From an uncultured Lachnotalea sp. (GTDB taxonomy: Bacteria; Bacillota; Clostridia; Lachnospirales; Lachnospiraceae), in NCBI GenBank assembly GCA_947066815.1, contig CAMSZT010000013.1, forward strand, positions 21,946 to 85,945: a stretch of 64,000 nt of DNA, in the 5' to 3' direction. A program made the translations under genes and the position numbers. Positions 7,388-15,900 of the stretch are shown piece by piece; positions within the stretch are counted from its first letter, which is position 1, and the number at the start of each line of letters is the position of its first letter. Under the pieces are notes generated by a model. The model saw only the letters and a list, made by a program, of their open reading frames with translations, was not told where the DNA came from and ran no database searches.

Positions 7388-8609
7388 ACTCACACGGGAC
7401 CCAGGCCCCGTCCTTTGCCTCCATGGCATCAAACTCGAAGATCACGTCCCTGTTTTCATCAAACTTGCAGGAACCGATCAATCCCTCGTGCTGATTATCC
7501 CGGACAGCGGCGATGATCGCCTCCCGGTCCAGCTCCCCGCCCGTGGAATCGATGGCTTCCAGAAGGACGCTCATCGCATCATAGGCCTGGGCGGACATGT
7601 TGCTGGGCATGCTGCCGCCGCTGATCTCCAGATAGTCCTTGACAAAGGTCTGTGTCGCCTCATCCTGGGCGTTCGCGTCGAAGGCCGTCGGCGCCAGACA
7701 GCCGTTCACATCCTTTCCCCCCACGGAGAGGAAGGTCTCGTTGTAGCAGTTCCCGCCGCAGACGATCCGCAGCTCCGGATAGGCCTGGGCCGCCTTGATG
7801 CTGAAGGGGACCACCGAATCATAGTAGCAGAACATGACCGCCGTCTCCGCACCGGCTGCTTTCAGGTTGCTGATCACGGACGAATAATCCATGTCACCGC
7901 CCAGGATCGCCTCCTTGGCGACGATCTCATAGCCGCTCGGATTATTTTCCTCAAGGATCTGTTCCAGAGTCGCACTGGCCCGGTTGCCCCAGTCGTCGTT
8001 CAGATACACCACGCCCAGCTTTTTCTTCCCCACCGCGTCCGCGCATACCAGCATGGCCTCCGTCTCCACCTTGATGGTCGGGTTCAGCCGGAAGGTACAG
8101 TCGCTCTGGGAAGAATACGCCTCCGCCGAAGCCGTCGGGCAGATCAGGGGCATGCGGGCGTCGCCGTAAAGCTTACCCACCACGGTCGTGGACATAAAAT
8201 GCCCGATCACGCCGTAGACATCCTCATCACCGGAGATCAGCTGGGCCAGTGCCAGGCCCTCCTCCCGTTCTCCTTTCTCATCGTAAACCTCCATCTCGAT
8301 GGGACGCCCATGGATGCCGCCCTTGTCATTCCACTGCTTCACGGCCACCTCGCAGCCGGTCTTGATCACGGTCCCGTACTCGGAATAAGGCCCTGTCATG
8401 GCGCCTACCATGGCGATCTTGATGGGTTCCCCGGAAGGCTCCGCGCCTTTTGTCCCCTCATCGCCCGACCCGGCCGTCTCGCCTCCGGCTTCTGCCGCCG
8501 CCGCTTTGGTGTCCCCGCTCTTTTCGCCTTTCTCCTCCTTGCCGCCGCATCCGGCGAGGGATCCAAGGATCATCGCCGCTGCCAGCAGTACTGCCGCTGT
8601 TTTTTTCAT
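7386..8609 (-). CDS. livK: ABC transporter substrate-binding lipoprotein LivK/LivJ type (cluster 1)
   Basis: The chosen ATG at 8609 follows AAGGAGG at ideal spacing. A longer in-frame start 72 bases upstream lacks an RBS and would precede the signal peptide. The 407-residue product begins MKKTAAVLLAAAMILGSLAGC, a lipoprotein signal with lipobox LAGC (C21). An acidic Gly/Ala/Glu linker to about residue 60 precedes a type I periplasmic-binding fold (IKIAMVGAMTGPYSEYG ... CEVAVKQWNDKGGIHG), the receptor-family pattern of LivJ/LivK. It captures substrate outside the membrane and delivers it to LivHM. The EamA permease and broken peptidase genes lie upstream in the same direction, so a longer transcript is possible. 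Confidence 0.9.
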   Translation of the reverse strand: MKKTAAVLLAAAMILGSLAGCGGKEEKGEKSGDTKAAAAEAGGETAGSGDEGTKGAEPSGEPIKIAMVGAMTGPYSEYGTVIKTGCEVAVKQWNDKGGIHGRPIEMEVYDEKGEREEGLALAQLISGDEDVYGVIGHFMSTTVVGKLYGDARMPLICPTASAEAYSSQSDCTFRLNPTIKVETEAMLVCADAVGKKKLGVVYLNDDWGNRASATLEQILEENNPSGYEIVAKEAILGGDMDYSSVISNLKAAGAETAVMFCYYDSVVPFSIKAAQAYPELRIVCGGNCYNETFLSVGGKDVNGCLAPTAFDANAQDEATQTFVKDYLEISGGSMPSNMSAQAYDAMSVLLEAIDSTGGELDREAIIAAVRDNQHEGLIGSCKFDENRDVIFEFDAMEAKDGAWVPCE

Positions 8610-8670
8610 AAAAGAAATCCTCCTTCGTTTATTTATAAAAGGCTTCTGCCCTTTATCTCTTTTTTTACAG

Positions 8671-8699
8671 GTAACGACCATTATTTCTGTCGTTGACTA
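8671..8699. repeat. Dispersed hairpin repeat, family 2, copy B
   Basis: AACGAC (8673-8678) and GTCGTT (8689-8694) flank ATT-rich DNA. The unit TAACGACCATTATTTCTGT, CGTTGACTAT aligns with copy A at 2910-2940. It overlaps the stop codon of the peptidase pseudogene and sits in the livK upstream region. Confidence 0.5.
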
Positions 8700-9822
8700 T
8701 CGTTCCCCGGCAAGCCATCCGTCGATCTCCAGAAGGGAGAGGATATAGATCCGGATCCCCTTCATCAGTCCCTCGATCGACACACACTCATCCGGCTGGT
8801 GGGCGCCGCCGTGGCCCGCCTCCGCAAATAACTCCTGGGGGCTCCCGTGGATCCCCGGCCCTGCCGCAAAAGCGTTCGGCATCCACCAGGCATAGGTCCC
8901 TCCCGCCTGGGAAAAGGGCCTCTGTTCACTGCCGAGCACCCTGGAGGCATTTCTGCAGAAGATGTCCGCCACCGGATGTCCCTTCTCCACGAAATGCGGT
9001 CCGGAACGCTTCACCTCCGCGATCTCCAGAAATTCCCGGTCAAAATACCGCAAAAGCCGCCTAAAGACCTCCTCCTTATCCACGTGCTCCGCGGCCGGAT
9101 AGCAGATCTTATAGCTGAAAGCCAGTTTCCCGCCCGAAAGCTTCACTCTGGTCAGGACATGGGTGGTATTTCCCGCAAAGGGATCCCGGAAATCGACATC
9201 CAGGCTCTTAGGTTCCCGCTCCCCGCGCGGGCATGGACATCGAAAATATAGACTCCCTTTTCCGAGCAGCTCACCGGCCACCAGGAGTCCGGGACGATGG
9301 TAAGGTCCGGCGCCTGATAATGCCTCAGGTAATACTTCGCATCCTCCATCCCGGCCGCCTCATTGCACCCGTACAGAAGGCGCAGGTTGTTTTTCAGCCG
9401 GATCCCATGTTCCTTCAAAAACCGCACTGCGTAAAGGCAGGCAAAGGCAGAACCCTTGTTGTCATTGCTCCCCCGTCCGACGATATAGCCCCGGTCCACA
9501 TGACCCCGGAAGGGATCCGACGCCCAGCCTTCTCCCGCCGGGACCACGTCCAGGTGGCTGAAGATGCCGATCTCACCCTCTCCTTCGCTCCCCTTGATCA
9601 GAGGCTCCCGCAGTAATATTCATGATTCCGGAACGGGAACCCGTATCGTTTCAGTACCTGTTCCATATGATCGAACATCCTGGCGCATTCTTCCCCAAAG
9701 GGATATTCCCCCTCCCCGAGAACGGACACACTCGGGATATCCACCTCCTCGATCACATCACGGATATATTCCTCCCGGACCTCTTCCAGCCATTTCCCGA
9801 TCCGCGTTTCAATGTCCTGCAT
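8697..9822 (-). pseudogene. M20 family dipeptidase (PepV/Sapep-like), two frameshifts and a lost metal ligand
   Basis: Three consecutive minus-strand frames together encode one M20 metallopeptidase. Residues from the ATG at 9822 (RBS AAGGAGG) run to YYCGSL and hit TGA at 9598. The frame IKGSEGEGEIGIFSHLDVVP then continues from about 9600 to about 9230, and a third frame runs to the stop at 8697. Zn-site elements HLD, NDNKG and the C-terminal GGAHQPDE are present. The catalytic-site pair is NEAAG instead of the family NEE/DEE, so one metal-binding Glu is Ala. Intact homologues hydrolyse small dipeptides after uptake. It overlaps the upstream permease gene by 14 bases and precedes livK. Two indels plus the substitution argue for real decay rather than a single sequencing error. 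Confidence 0.8.
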
Positions 9823-10747
9823 GGTCCTTTTCCCCTCCTTTTTCTTTCTGACTTCCCCACAGGCTGTCCAAAAACAGCCCCGCCACAATGATCACAAGCC
9901 CTGCGGCCACGCCGCCCGCCGGGTATTCCCCCAGGAAAGCCGCCACCCACACCGGACCCAGTATCATTTCCCAGAGGGCCAGCATGGAGGCCCGTCTGGC
10001 GGAAACCCTCTGCAGCCCCATATTGTAAAGGCCGTATCCGCCGCCGACCTGCAAGGCTCCCAGGATAAACAGCAGCAGCCAGTTTAACCCCGGCCCCGCC
10101 GCAAGCTCCGTCACATCCGGCCGGAGGAACAGAAACACAAAGATCCCCGTCGCCAGATTTGCCACTGCCGTCAGGCCGATGGGATTTCCCTTTGCCGCCC
10201 TCGGCGAGGAGACCGTCATCCCCAGGAAAAAAATGCCCTCGCCAAGAGCTATGAGGTTTCCCTTCAGCCGGCCCCCGTCTGAGCCTGCCGCCATAAACAA
10301 TGTGACTCCCGCGATCACCAGCAGGACAGGAATGCTCTCCTTCCAGGTGATCCGCTTCCCTTTTCCCAGGGAAAACAGCCACAGCCACAGGACGGAGGTG
10401 TACTGCATACCGATGGCGATCGCCGAATCCGTCATCTCCAGCGCCCGGATGACGCTCAGGGAGAGGGCCCCGTAGGAGGCCACATACAGAAGCGTCCACC
10501 GGTTCCAGTTAAGCTCCCCCGGCCTGACAAAGGGAAGCAGCACGGCCGCCGCTATCACGGATCTCATCCCGCATACCAGGATCCCGTCCAGGGTGATCCA
10601 CTTTACCAGAGGTGCGTTCAGACTCCAGAGGAATGCACCGAGAAATACCAGTTTGCAATTGTTAAAAATACACGATATTTCAGATAAAATTTTATGCAAT
10701 ATCACGATTGAAAGGGGAATGCCGATGAATTGTAATGATCTGACCAT
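9809..10747 (-). CDS. EamA/DMT-family permease
   Basis: About 310 residues with ten hydrophobic segments in two EamA repeats. The first begins LGAFLWSLNAPLVKW, the second at FFLGMTV, and the C-terminal half ends LGEYPAGGVAAGLVIIVAG. The family exports or exchanges amino acids and other metabolites, and the substrate here is unknown. The start is uncertain. The in-frame ATG at 10747 has no good RBS, lies inside the divergent TetR coding region, and would add about 30 residues before the expected first helix. A non-ATG start near 10650 is possible. The 3' end overlaps the peptidase pseudogene, so the two were probably one operon controlled by the neighbouring TetR protein. Confidence 0.75.
   Translation of the reverse strand: MVRSLQFIGIPLSIVILHKILSEISCIFNNCKLVFLGAFLWSLNAPLVKWITLDGILVCGMRSVIAAAVLLPFVRPGELNWNRWTLLYVASYGALSLSVIRALEMTDSAIAIGMQYTSVLWLWLFSLGKGKRITWKESIPVLLVIAGVTLFMAAGSDGGRLKGNLIALGEGIFFLGMTVSSPRAAKGNPIGLTAVANLATGIFVFLFLRPDVTELAAGPGLNWLLLFILGALQVGGGYGLYNMGLQRVSARRASMLALWEMILGPVWVAAFLGEYPAGGVAAGLVIIVAGLFLDSLWGSQKEKGGEKDHAGH
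10672..10707. promoter_or_regulatory. Candidate TetR operator
   Basis: A perfect 12-bp palindrome, ATAAAATTTTAT, at 10684-10695 is flanked by partly symmetric CGATATT and AATATCACG. It lies between the divergent permease and TetR genes, just upstream of the TetR start. Position and symmetry fit an autoregulated TetR site. No binding motif for this TetR subfamily is known to me. Confidence 0.4.
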
Positions 10748-11381
10748 CAAACAGAAACGGGTGATGACTTATTTTATCGAGGCCGCCAAAGAACTTCTCG
10801 CCTCAGAGGGCTTTGCCAATCTGACCATCCGCAAGATCGCCGCCGCCGCCGGCTACAACAGCGCGACTCTTTATAACTACTTCGAAGACCTGGACGAGCT
10901 GCTCCTGTTCAGCTCCGTGTCCTTTCTGAGAGATTATGTAGGCGCTTTAAACGAAAAAATAACGCCGTCCATGACGGCGCTGGAGCGGTATCGGACCATC
11001 CACGAAACCTTTGACCAGTGCTCCCTCCGGTTTCCCGAGGTCTTTTATACCCTCTTTTTCAGCAGGCGGAGCAAACGCCTGCCCACGGTGATCAAGCAAT
11101 ATTACGAGCTTTTTCCCGGCGAGCTGGAAGGCCACCATCCCGCCGTCCGGGAAATGCTCCTGGAGGGCAATATGTATGTGCGGGACCTCTCCATCGTGGA
11201 AGACCTGGTGAAAGAGGGAGTCATCCGCGCGGAAAATGCCGCCATGGTCGCCAGCCTCGTCCCCAGGATCCAGCAGACCTACCTTCACGAGGCTTACCTG
11301 GCCCCGGACTCTGTCGACCCGGAAAAACAGCACCAGAAATTCATGCGGGCGCTGGACTATATGATCGCGACGGCGAAATAA
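10725..11381 (+). CDS. TetR/AcrR-family transcriptional regulator
   Basis: The ATG at 10725 is preferred: AAAGGGG sits 7 bases upstream, whereas the ATG at 10719 is almost on top of the RBS. The 218-residue product has a TetR helix-turn-helix (ELLASEGFANLTIRKIAAAAGYNSATLYNYFEDLDELL, about residues 18-55) and a helical ligand-binding C-terminal domain of unrecognised specificity. It is divergent from the EamA permease gene and probably controls it and itself. A strong inverted repeat overlaps its stop codon. Confidence 0.85.
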   Translation: MNCNDLTIKQKRVMTYFIEAAKELLASEGFANLTIRKIAAAAGYNSATLYNYFEDLDELLLFSSVSFLRDYVGALNEKITPSMTALERYRTIHETFDQCSLRFPEVFYTLFFSRRSKRLPTVIKQYYELFPGELEGHHPAVREMLLEGNMYVRDLSIVEDLVKEGVIRAENAAMVASLVPRIQQTYLHEAYLAPDSVDPEKQHQKFMRALDYMIATAK

Positions 11382-11419
11382 CGGCCGGGCAGGAGGGAAA
11401 TCCCTCCTGCCCGGCCGTT
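11380..11419. terminator. 18-bp perfect GC-rich stem between convergent tetR and fba genes
   Basis: AACGGCCGGGCAGGAGGG (11380-11397) and its exact complement (11402-11419) flank a 4-nt loop and overlap the TetR stop codon. T-runs on both sides are weak (CGTTCTCAT, CGTTATTTC). Its position between two convergent genes still suggests a bidirectional terminator. Confidence 0.65.
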
Positions 11420-11455
11420 CTCATCCGTCTGTCGGAAAACGCTTCCGCACTTATT

Positions 11456-12319
11456 TTATTTGTAGTACTTCACCTTGTCCGCATCGTCGAACAGGTTGAT
11501 CTTGTGGCGGACCACCTCGTTCATGGCGTCGATGCACTTGGGATAGATCGCCATGGGCTCACGCAGTCCCATGTCCTCAAGCACCTTGCGGCATTCCTGA
11601 TAGAAGGCATCCTTGATGTCGCTGGAGATGTTGATCTTGTTCACACCGAGCTTCACGGACTGCGCGATCTCCTCGTCGGGGTTGCCGGAGCCGCCGTGCA
11701 GTACCAGAGGAATGCTGACGCTCGCCTTGATCTCCTTCAGTCTGTCCAGAGCCAGCTTCGGCTTCCTGTCCTTGGGATACAGGCCGTGAGCCGTGCCGAT
11801 GGCGATGGCCAGGCAGTCGATATCGGTCTCCTTGATGAAACGCACCGCGTCGTCAACTTCAGTGTAAATGATCTCCTTGGAACCGGCCTCGCCGTAATCA
11901 TCCGCCGTGCCGATGGTTCCAAGCTCCGCCTCCACGGACACGTTCACCGGATGGGCAACCTCGACGACCTTCTTTGTGATCGCGATGTTCTCCTCCAGGG
12001 AAAGGTGCGCGCCGTCGATCATGACGGAGGTAAAGCCGTCCTGGATCGCCCGCAGGATCTGCTCAAACTTCGAGCCGTGATCCAGATGAACGCATACGGG
12101 AACCGTCGCCTTGTGAGCCTCTTCGATCACAGCCTTCACGAAGCTGTCCTCCACAAATTCCAGCTCGTCGGGATGGATGGCGATGATCACGGGAGCCTGC
12201 ATCTCCTCACAGATGTGCATCACACCCTTCAGGATCATGCTGCTGCTCACATTGAAAGCAGGAACCGCAAAATTGTGCTCGTTGGCAACTGCCAGCAGAT
12301 CGGCCATGTTCATTAACAT
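11456..12319 (-). CDS. fba: Class II fructose/ketose-bisphosphate aldolase
   Basis: The 287-residue Zn-dependent aldolase of the FbaA/KbaY/GatY family has the catalytic and Zn-binding HLDHG (D80, H81), VEAELGTIG, the Zn histidines in GTAHG and LHGGSG, and the phosphate-binding NISSD near residue 230. It cleaves fructose-1,6-bisphosphate (or tagatose-1,6-bisphosphate) to dihydroxyacetone phosphate and glyceraldehyde-3-phosphate. RBS AGGAGG lies 9 bases before the ATG at 12319, and a consensus promoter lies 65-93 bases upstream. It is monocistronic. Short KbaY-like length leaves tagatose specificity possible, but a solitary, strongly promoted gene fits glycolytic Fba. Confidence 0.88.
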   Translation of the reverse strand: MLMNMADLLAVANEHNFAVPAFNVSSSMILKGVMHICEEMQAPVIIAIHPDELEFVEDSFVKAVIEEAHKATVPVCVHLDHGSKFEQILRAIQDGFTSVMIDGAHLSLEENIAITKKVVEVAHPVNVSVEAELGTIGTADDYGEAGSKEIIYTEVDDAVRFIKETDIDCLAIAIGTAHGLYPKDRKPKLALDRLKEIKASVSIPLVLHGGSGNPDEEIAQSVKLGVNKINISSDIKDAFYQECRKVLEDMGLREPMAIYPKCIDAMNEVVRHKINLFDDADKVKYYK

Positions 12320-12383
12320 AGTGTACTTCCTCCTAATTTTCCTTTACCGCATATTTTGATAAGTAACTTTACATTATGTGTTC

Positions 12384-12412
12384 ATAGTACATCGAATCTG
12401 TCACGCTGTCAA
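12384..12412 (-). promoter_or_regulatory. Sigma-A promoter of the aldolase gene
   Basis: On the minus strand: TTGACA (12407-12412), a 17-bp spacer, then TACTAT (12384-12389). Transcription would start near 12377, giving a leader of about 58 nt. Confidence 0.8.
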
Positions 12413-12524
12413 GCCTGATTTATATATTTTAGAGGTTTTTTACTACATATTTTTTTGAAATTGTATGGATTGTATAAACGCAAAAAATAATATTTCATCT
12501 GACAGTTTTATTTGTTTTTCAAAT

Positions 12525-13325
12525 TTAATTATCAGATATTTCATCAAAATACAGGATCCGCACCGGCCCCTCCGTGTCCTCGTAGCAGACGCAGAGCGTA
12601 TAAGCCGGAGGCCGAAGACCGCCCGCAGAGGCGGCAGACGCCGGGCCGAAAGAGACTTCCCCAAAAGAGGCTTCTCCAAAAAAGGCTTCCCCGCAGAAGG
12701 CTCTTCCGGCCGGATCGTCCCAGTCGATCCGGGTACTGAAAAAACGGACCTTCTCCGATCCACGGCCCCCGTCTGCCGCTCCTGCAAAGACAGGCTCCCC
12801 GGGCCCCGGCCGGCGGGCCTCCGGCGCCGTCGAAAACTGACTGAAACCGGCCCCGATCCCCTCTCCCGTATATTTGACATAGCTCTCTTTTGCCGTCCAT
12901 ATCCGGAAGAACCGCTCATAGGGTTCCTCTCTGACCCAGACTGCCTCCCGCGGATGGAAAAACCGATCCGCCATCCGGCCAAACCGGCCTGCTGCCTCCC
13001 GGTCTCCCTCTCCCCTTTTTTTTACATGCTGCTGCACGTCCACGCCCACAGGACGTCCGGAGAAAGCGCACACCCAGAGTTCCCCGCTGTGGCTGATCGA
13101 AAAGTGGACCTCCGGCCGGTTCGGGAAATAGGGCTTTCCCCTCTCTGTCCGGGCGATCTGCCAGAGCTCCGTCCTCTCTGCAGCGCAGGCCGGAGCGGCC
13201 GGCAGCTCCCCCGGCGCCGTTTCTTTTTCGTCCATCTCCCGATAACCGGCCAGACGGGCCGCCGCCGCGAGCCGTTCCTCCCCGGTCCGCCCGTCGCCGG
13301 CCCGGAAAACGGATACTGTCACCAT
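12525..13325 (-). CDS. 4'-phosphopantetheinyl transferase (Sfp-like)
   Basis: The start at 13325 overlaps the upstream GH18 gene stop as TGATG, with GGAAGGAG just upstream. The 266-residue product has the Sfp signatures HFSISHSG, VGVDVQQ (Mg-binding Asp) and WTAKESYVKYTGEG (catalytic Glu/Lys). The family moves phosphopantetheine from CoA to a carrier-protein serine. No carrier protein or synthetase is in the window, so the partner is unknown. The C-terminal third carries a low-complexity insertion, GEAFFGEASFGEVSFGP, encoded by a 15-bp tandem repeat at 12646-12705. It lies after the conserved motifs and probably does not destroy the active site. Confidence 0.85.
   Translation of the reverse strand: MVTVSVFRAGDGRTGEERLAAAARLAGYREMDEKETAPGELPAAPACAAERTELWQIARTERGKPYFPNRPEVHFSISHSGELWVCAFSGRPVGVDVQQHVKKRGEGDREAAGRFGRMADRFFHPREAVWVREEPYERFFRIWTAKESYVKYTGEGIGAGFSQFSTAPEARRPGPGEPVFAGAADGGRGSEKVRFFSTRIDWDDPAGRAFCGEAFFGEASFGEVSFGPASAASAGGLRPPAYTLCVCYEDTEGPVRILYFDEISDN
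12646..12705. repeat. Four-copy 15-bp minisatellite inside the phosphopantetheinyl transferase gene
   Basis: Units CCGAAAGAGACTTCC, CCAAAAGAGGCTTCT, CCAAAAAAGGCTTCC and CCGCAGAAGGCTCTT run head to tail without gaps. Each unit is five codons, so copy-number change keeps the frame. It encodes repeated GE(A/V)xF. Confidence 0.8.
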
Positions 13326-15211
13326 CAGGGCATCGTCTCCTTCCATCTCTCTACCACCGGCCAGACATCCGCCGATTCCAGCCCCAGCTTCCAGAAGGCC
13401 GCCCCCGCGATCTGGTGCTGTGTCACTTTTTCCAGTTTTAACTCGATGGACTTTGCATCCTCCAGCCAGATCCGGAAGGTGGAGCCCTCCTCCTCGTACT
13501 GGCCGTAATGCTGCCCCGTATCCTCCAGCCACTGCAGCGTGACGCCGTGTTCGGACAAAAGTTCCTTTGCCGCGTCCATGCCCACGGCCCGCGAGTCCCT
13601 GGCATAGGGTCCCTCATACACGGACATCCCGTCGTCGTAGATCTCGGCGTCCTCCGCCGCCTGATCCCCCGGTGTCTCCTGCCATACCCGCATGAAGAAC
13701 GGCAGCGCGTTGACGACCTTCTCCGCGGGAACAAAGTCCAGCGTGGATGTGATCCCCTGCTCCGAGAAGCCGAGAGACGCGTTGGTCCCCGCGCAGCAAC
13801 CCTTATAGTGCTCGTCGTAGCCCATGATGATGATATAATCTGCCACCTGGCCCTGCTCTCTCAGGTTATACCAGGAGCGCCCTCCGGAGGGCACAAAATT
13901 ATCCACGGAAAGCACCAGGCCGTCTTTTCGGCAGGCGATGGAAAGCTCCCGCAGGAACTGGAGAAAATGAGGCGCGCACTCCTCCTTAACGCTCTCAAAG
14001 TCCACATTGATCCCGTCCAGGCCCGTCTCCCGCGCCGCCTGCACAAGCCCCTCCACCAGGCGGTTCCTGGCCGCCGTGGAGGAGAGGAGGAGAAGATCGT
14101 CCATGTTCACGTCAAAGTCGTCCACCAGCCCCCAAACCTGAAAGCCCCGCCCGTGGGCCTCCTCCACATAGGCGCGGTCCGCCAGGGAGCTGAAATTCCC
14201 CTGGTTGTCCGTCACGGAAAACCAGGTGGGGGACAGCACATTTAAGCCGGACACCCCCTCCAGATACTCGGAAAGCCTTCCGTTATCCTCCGCGGAAAAC
14301 ACCTGGTGCCAGGCCAGGCAGACCGTACCCGGAAACCTCACCGACGTATACTCGGGAAGCTGTGCCCCCGGCTCCCACCGGTATTCCTGCCGGTTCTCCA
14401 GATCCTTTGTCTTCAGATAGCCCACAAACCCGTCCGCGGTGCGCACCCTGGTCCAGTCGTCCACACTGTCCACGATGAGCAGCCTGTCTCCCTTTTTGGT
14501 CTTTGTGAGGATGGGGCTTTTCCTCCCGGCCAGTACCCGGACCGCCGTCTTCCCGGCCGCCTCCGCCTGCTCATAGCGGCCTCCGCCTCCGTCCAGGAAG
14601 ATCCTGGCCGGAAGATCCTTTTTTTCATCCCCGGGAAAAGATGTGATCCGGATCCCGGAAAAAACTTCCATAAAGTCCGTGGAGATATAAAAGACCCCGT
14701 TTTCCTCATAAAAGATCTCATAGCCCACGTCCGTCGTCTTTCCTCCTGCCGTGTAGGTGTGGGAAGAGGGGGAGATGGCCACGGTCTCATTGGCCAGCGA
14801 ATAGAGGAGCAGCCCTTCATCACTGTGGTACCATTTGCTGTCGGCTCCCGCCGCCAGGCTCTCCGGCAGATATGTTCTCCCGTTTCTGGTCACAGCCTCC
14901 CCCTCCGTCCGGATCCCGTTGCCAAAGACCACAGTGGATCCTGCCCCCGCGCCGTAAATTTCCGCGTAATCGGCCCAGGCCGTCCCCGGCCCGAACCTCC
15001 GGTACAGAAAAAATGCGCCCAGAGCGGCAGCCGCCAGCAGGACAAGAACGAGAAGGAGCCCTGTCCGGGGACGTTTATTTTGGCCCCCCGCACGGCCGCC
15101 CCTGCCTCCTGCCGGAGCCCTGTCCCACTCCGGAGGACGCTTTCCCTCCGGTTCCCGCGCCGTCTTCGGACGGACGGTCCTTTTTTCATAAGTTCTTCGA
15201 AGCTCTGTCAT
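13325..15211 (-). CDS. Membrane-anchored GH18 (chitinase-like) glycoside hydrolase with SH3 and stalk domain
   Basis: The ATG at 15211 (GAGG 8 bases upstream) gives 628 residues. Order: a basic cytoplasmic tail, one membrane segment (TGLLLVLVLLAAAALGAFFLY, about 48-70), a copper-amine-oxidase-N-like stalk (about 90-215), a bacterial SH3 domain (about 234-276), and a GH18 barrel (about 300-620). The barrel has the active-site strand LDGINVDFES with the acid/base Glu conserved, and FFMRVW. Related proteins (YaaH/CwlL-like) act on wall N-acetylglucosamine, often in spores or septation. The TGATG overlap couples it to the phosphopantetheinyl transferase, a pairing with no obvious metabolic logic. 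Confidence 0.85.
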   Translation of the reverse strand: MTELRRTYEKRTVRPKTAREPEGKRPPEWDRAPAGGRGGRAGGQNKRPRTGLLLVLVLLAAAALGAFFLYRRFGPGTAWADYAEIYGAGAGSTVVFGNGIRTEGEAVTRNGRTYLPESLAAGADSKWYHSDEGLLLYSLANETVAISPSSHTYTAGGKTTDVGYEIFYEENGVFYISTDFMEVFSGIRITSFPGDEKKDLPARIFLDGGGGRYEQAEAAGKTAVRVLAGRKSPILTKTKKGDRLLIVDSVDDWTRVRTADGFVGYLKTKDLENRQEYRWEPGAQLPEYTSVRFPGTVCLAWHQVFSAEDNGRLSEYLEGVSGLNVLSPTWFSVTDNQGNFSSLADRAYVEEAHGRGFQVWGLVDDFDVNMDDLLLLSSTAARNRLVEGLVQAARETGLDGINVDFESVKEECAPHFLQFLRELSIACRKDGLVLSVDNFVPSGGRSWYNLREQGQVADYIIIMGYDEHYKGCCAGTNASLGFSEQGITSTLDFVPAEKVVNALPFFMRVWQETPGDQAAEDAEIYDDGMSVYEGPYARDSRAVGMDAAKELLSEHGVTLQWLEDTGQHYGQYEEEGSTFRIWLEDAKSIELKLEKVTQHQIAGAAFWKLGLESADVWPVVERWKETMP

Positions 15212-15349
15212 ATCTGTAACCTCATTCGTCTCAAAGATTCCTGACCTACAGTATAACATATTTTTTCATCGGAAACGAAGAATGGCGAAAAAATCAGAGA
15301 ATTTTAAGAATTGATCTGATGTGTGAGAAATGACGTGCAACCGCCTGCT

Positions 15350-15616
15350 TTAAGATCGACCTTTTCCGTTTTCTCTTCCACGCTCCTGTCCGATCCTGTC
15401 ATAGCGTATCTCCGACAGATCTCCCCGTTCATCCCATATGTAATCTCCCATATAGCAGCCATGCTCCCTGACCGCACAGGCCGAGGCAATCTGTTCCGCA
15501 GAGCAGCGCTCCCCGGACAGGGTGATCTCCACACCCTGCTTTTCATAACGCCTCATCTGCTTCAAAAGAGTATTGTAGCGCACGCGCTCCTCTTTTGTGA
15601 ATTTTTTCTTTTTCAT
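15350..15616 (-). CDS. Small conserved-looking basic protein, function unknown
   Basis: The 88-residue product MKKKKFTKEERVRYNTLLKQ... has a helical, charged N-terminal half, then CSAEQIASACAVREHGCYMGDYIWDE and a polar tail. A good RBS (AGGAGAAAGG) precedes the ATG at 15616. Codon use resembles the neighbours. I do not recognise the family. It lies between the GH18 gene and the divergent mecA. Confidence 0.55.
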   Translation of the reverse strand: MKKKKFTKEERVRYNTLLKQMRRYEKQGVEITLSGERCSAEQIASACAVREHGCYMGDYIWDERGDLSEIRYDRIGQERGRENGKGRS

Positions 15617-15833
15617 GGTCCTTTCTCCTGTTTTCTATGATTTCCATGGGAAATATCTGCCCGACCGGGCATAATGAAAATGATGAAGTGCTGCCTCTTT
15701 TTTATCATAATACAGATTCCGGCGATTTTCAAGGAAAAAATGCCCTTTCCTTCCATATTTTGCATCCTTCTGCATTTTCCGCAGCGGCAAAATGAGGAAA
15801 TCCGGAAAATTTTCTTCTTCCTGAAAATGACTC

Positions 15834-15862
15834 TTTACATCTGCGTCCTTATTGTATATACT
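15834..15862 (+). promoter_or_regulatory. Sigma-A promoter of mecA
   Basis: TTTACA (15834-15839), a 17-bp spacer and TATACT (15857-15862), 38 bases before the mecA start. The rest of the 284-bp gap upstream is AT-rich and shows no other recognisable feature. Confidence 0.7.
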
Positions 15863-15900
15863 AAATCCAACTATAATTCTAAAACAGGAAGTGATCAAGA

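Noticed and set aside
11018..12316. 432-codon plus-strand frame over tetR and fba
   Set aside because: It starts inside tetR in another phase and then runs antisense to the aldolase, with no domain or RBS.
12491..12543. Repeated ATATTTCATC in the AT-rich gap after the phosphopantetheinyl transferase gene
   Set aside because: Two 10-bp copies in AT-rich DNA can occur by chance, and no stem, T-run or partner site supports a function.
15304..15546. 80-codon minus-strand frame overlapping the 88-residue gene
   Set aside because: It lies in another phase of the same DNA with no RBS; the 88-residue frame has a good RBS and a more natural composition.
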